64,000 bases of DNA, taken from positions 186,001-250,000 of the forward strand of contig DASVBS010000065.1 in NCBI GenBank assembly GCA_036375715.1, written 5' to 3'. The DNA is from Longimicrobiaceae bacterium. GTDB taxonomy: Bacteria > Gemmatimonadota > Gemmatimonadetes > Longimicrobiales > Longimicrobiaceae. Of the stretch, positions 62,199 to 64,000 are shown piece by piece (within the stretch, counting starts at the first letter, position 1; each line of letters opens with the position of its first letter). The notes below the pieces were generated by a model. The model was not told the origin of the DNA, made no database searches, and saw only the letters and a program-made list of their open reading frames with translations. Both the position numbers and the translations under genes were made by a program.

Positions 62199-64000
62199 GT
62201 GCCGCCAGCAACCCTTCTCACGGTTCAGGTGATCTTCCGCGCGATCCCCACGGCGCTACTTGCCGCCGCGGCGCTCATCACACCGGCAAGCGCTCAGAGC
62301 CCGCCGCGCCTTCCGGAACCCGAGATCCGGTACCCCTTCGTCTGCACCACTGCCCGGAACGGCCTCGGGCAACCGATCGTGGACAACCAGAGTGGCCACG
62401 GCATCCCGGTGGCGCGCGAAGACTCCGCCGGACGATACCCGATGGACGACCGCGGATATCCGACCGACGAGGCGGACATCGTCGGATGGAGCCGCGACTG
62501 CGAGGCCAAAACCCGAGTCGACTACCTCTACCGGACCCGCGACGGGTGGGAGTGGGTGGAATCGCCGGAGGCCGTTCCCTCCGAAGGGGTGGTGACCACT
62601 GTCACCACGGAGGGAGACACAGTTCCGCTCATCGTGCGCCTGGAGCGTGGAACGATCGATCGCTTCATGCACTCGGTCGCCATGCTCGCGCCCCGCTCCG
62701 AGCATGCGTCCTCCGCGCCCGACCTGTCCCTCTGGAACAAGCGCCTGCTCTTCAGCCTGCAGGGGGGCGTGGGGATCGGACACAGCCAGGGGGTCTGGTC
62801 GCAGAACGCGGCACTCTACGAACCCGCGCTGCGCGTCGGTTACGCGGTGGTCAGCTCGACGGGACTGCGCACCAACACACACTACAATCTGATCCGGGGT
62901 GGACACACCGCCGTCCTGCTCAAGCGGCATTTCATCCGAAAATACGGGGAGCCGCTCTACACGGTGGCGCTAGGGGGGTCGGGAGGGGCCATCCAGCAGT
63001 ACATCTACCAGCAGAATCACCCCGGACTCTTCGACGGAGGTGTGCCTCAGTACTCGTATCCCGACATGATCACGCAGACGATCCACATCGGGGATTGCGA
63101 GCTGCTGGAGCACTTCTTCGAGCGCACCGATGCGGCGAATCCGCGCTGGCGTGACGTGGAGGAGCGCGAGAAGGTCATCGGCCTGAACGCGGAGAGAGAT
63201 CCGGTTCTGGATAGTGGTGAGCGCGAGCAGTTCGATGGCCTCTACCGGATGTACGCCCGTGTCGGCGTACCGACCCCGAACGGCTGGGATGGCGCCGAAG
63301 CGCTTCCGCTCACCGAGTGCCGACCGGGATGGTTCGGCCTCACGCCTCTGGCGATGAACGCCCGCGCGACCAACGTGGAGGACATCGATAAGCTGGCGGA
63401 AGGGGCCGACTCGGTGCACTGGACACACTGGGACGACGCGCGGGAGGTGTATGGCGTCGACGCACAGGGCTGGGCGCGCCAGACGTGGGACAACGAAGGC
63501 GTTCAATACGGGCTGGAGGCGCTCAAGGAAGGCAGCATCACCCCGGACGAGTTCCTGCGCCTGAACGCGCTGGTCGGAGGCTGGAAGCACGCTTCCGAGA
63601 TGGTCCCGGAGGGATGCCCCCACGACCTCTCCCACTGCGACGATCCGGCGGAGTTCGACCCCTGGAGTGCACGGCAGATGAACCTGAGCCCCGACCGCGA
63701 GAGGCCCGCGCCGCGCACCCGCGGTGACACGATCGCGATCCGGAACGCCTTCGAGCGCGGTCACGTGTTCCTCGGTCGGGTGAACATCCCGCTGATCGAC
63801 TGGCGTCACTATCTCGAGCACCAGCTGGACATGCACAATGCCGTGCAGTCGTTCGTGTCGCGGCAGCGCATCATCGAGGCGATGGGGCACCACCATAACC
63901 AGCTGATCTGGTTCACCGACGCTCGGCCCGGGGAGCCGCGAGTCGACCATACCATGGAGGCGCTGGACGTTCTGCACGAATGGATCATGAACATTCGCGC
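62199..64000 (+). CDS. secreted DUF6351-like alpha/beta-hydrolase, 3' end outside window
   Basis: The frame is open from a GTG at 62199 (AGGA 6 nt upstream) to the window edge, giving 600 residues without a stop; a GTG at 62229 is an alternative start. Signal peptide ending TPASAQ. The mature N-terminus (FVCTTARNGLGQPIVDNQ) and the GGSGGAIQQYIYQQNHPGLFDG block near residue 260, with a G-x-S-x-G-like elbow, resemble from memory the DUF6351 family of secreted hydrolases related to tannase/depolymerase folds. Substrate unknown. The family name is less certain than the hydrolase-like nature. Confidence 0.75.
   Translation, partial: MPPATLLTVQVIFRAIPTALLAAAALITPASAQSPPRLPEPEIRYPFVCTTARNGLGQPIVDNQSGHGIPVAREDSAGRYPMDDRGYPTDEADIVGWSRDCEAKTRVDYLYRTRDGWEWVESPEAVPSEGVVTTVTTEGDTVPLIVRLERGTIDRFMHSVAMLAPRSEHASSAPDLSLWNKRLLFSLQGGVGIGHSQGVWSQNAALYEPALRVGYAVVSSTGLRTNTHYNLIRGGHTAVLLKRHFIRKYGEPLYTVALGGSGGAIQQYIYQQNHPGLFDGGVPQYSYPDMITQTIHIGDCELLEHFFERTDAANPRWRDVEEREKVIGLNAERDPVLDSGEREQFDGLYRMYARVGVPTPNGWDGAEALPLTECRPGWFGLTPLAMNARATNVEDIDKLAEGADSVHWTHWDDAREVYGVDAQGWARQTWDNEGVQYGLEALKEGSITPDEFLRLNALVGGWKHASEMVPEGCPHDLSHCDDPAEFDPWSARQMNLSPDRERPAPRTRGDTIAIRNAFERGHVFLGRVNIPLIDWRHYLEHQLDMHNAVQSFVSRQRIIEAMGHHHNQLIWFTDARPGEPRVDHTMEALDVLHEWIMNIR

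Overview
The window is high-GC throughout and densely coded. It combines SusC/SusD outer-membrane uptake proteins, Tat-exported Gfo/Idh/MocA oxidoreductases, 'PVC-type' cytochrome dehydrogenases, DUF1080 and ThuA proteins, and a c-di-GMP riboswitch. SusC/D plus planctomycete-style secreted oxidoreductases in such a GC-rich genome points to a free-living Gram-negative heterotroph, most likely Gemmatimonadota. This is inference; there is no rRNA or tRNA in the window to confirm it.

Layout. (1) 1-8909, minus strand: a galactose/fucose operon with two sodium:solute symporters (one cut by the window start), a small membrane protein, galT, galK, a GH109-like oxidoreductase and a GH29 fucosidase. 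(2) 9030-11456: an eight-haem cytochrome fused to HEAT and TPR repeats. (3) 11840-17286, plus strand: a tightly overlapping operon of an M1 peptidase, a second galT, an inositol-monophosphatase-like enzyme and a kinase resembling plant L-arabinokinase. (4) 17262-19596: an oxidoreductase and two small membrane-protein genes. (5) 19961-36918, minus strand: SusD, SusC, a haem-containing dehydrogenase, DUF1080, then a five-gene catabolic operon (creatininase family, Tm-1-like, TIM-barrel isomerase, Fe-S protein, FAD oxidase) and an MFS transporter, followed by a divergent SorC-family regulator (37282-38292). (6) 38264-45041, minus: a GltS-like symporter, ThuA, a second dehydrogenase carrying a cupredoxin instead of haem, and a degenerate SGNH protein. 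(7) 45401-47012: DUF72 and ung. (8) 47284-52210: copper handling (CopC-CopD, cytochrome c, CsoR, CopA). (9) 52309-64000: housekeeping, repair and signalling genes (epimerase, FBPase, Ada, receiver protein, DUF2207, OmpA lipoprotein behind a riboswitch, cNMP-binding histidine kinase, DUF6351-like hydrolase cut by the window end).

The most coherent new candidate is region 5. A 14-bp near-palindrome starting TGAACA recurs before DUF1080, before the FAD oxidase, and twice between the MFS and SorC-regulator genes. In the first two promoters a second TGAACG half-site sits at an identical 12-nt spacing. This suggests one SorC regulon joining outer-membrane import (SusCD), periplasmic oxidation and 3-keto-glycoside cleavage (haem dehydrogenase, DUF1080), inner-membrane transport (MFS) and cytosolic breakdown (FAD/Fe-S oxidase, isomerase, creatininase-fold hydrolase). 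The substrate is unknown.

Other points of interest are a c-di-GMP-I riboswitch with an expression-platform terminator ahead of an OmpA-family lipoprotein, the arabinokinase/GalT operon, and four intergenic elements built from short tandem 'words', mostly with inverted copies at both ends, lying at gene 3' ends.
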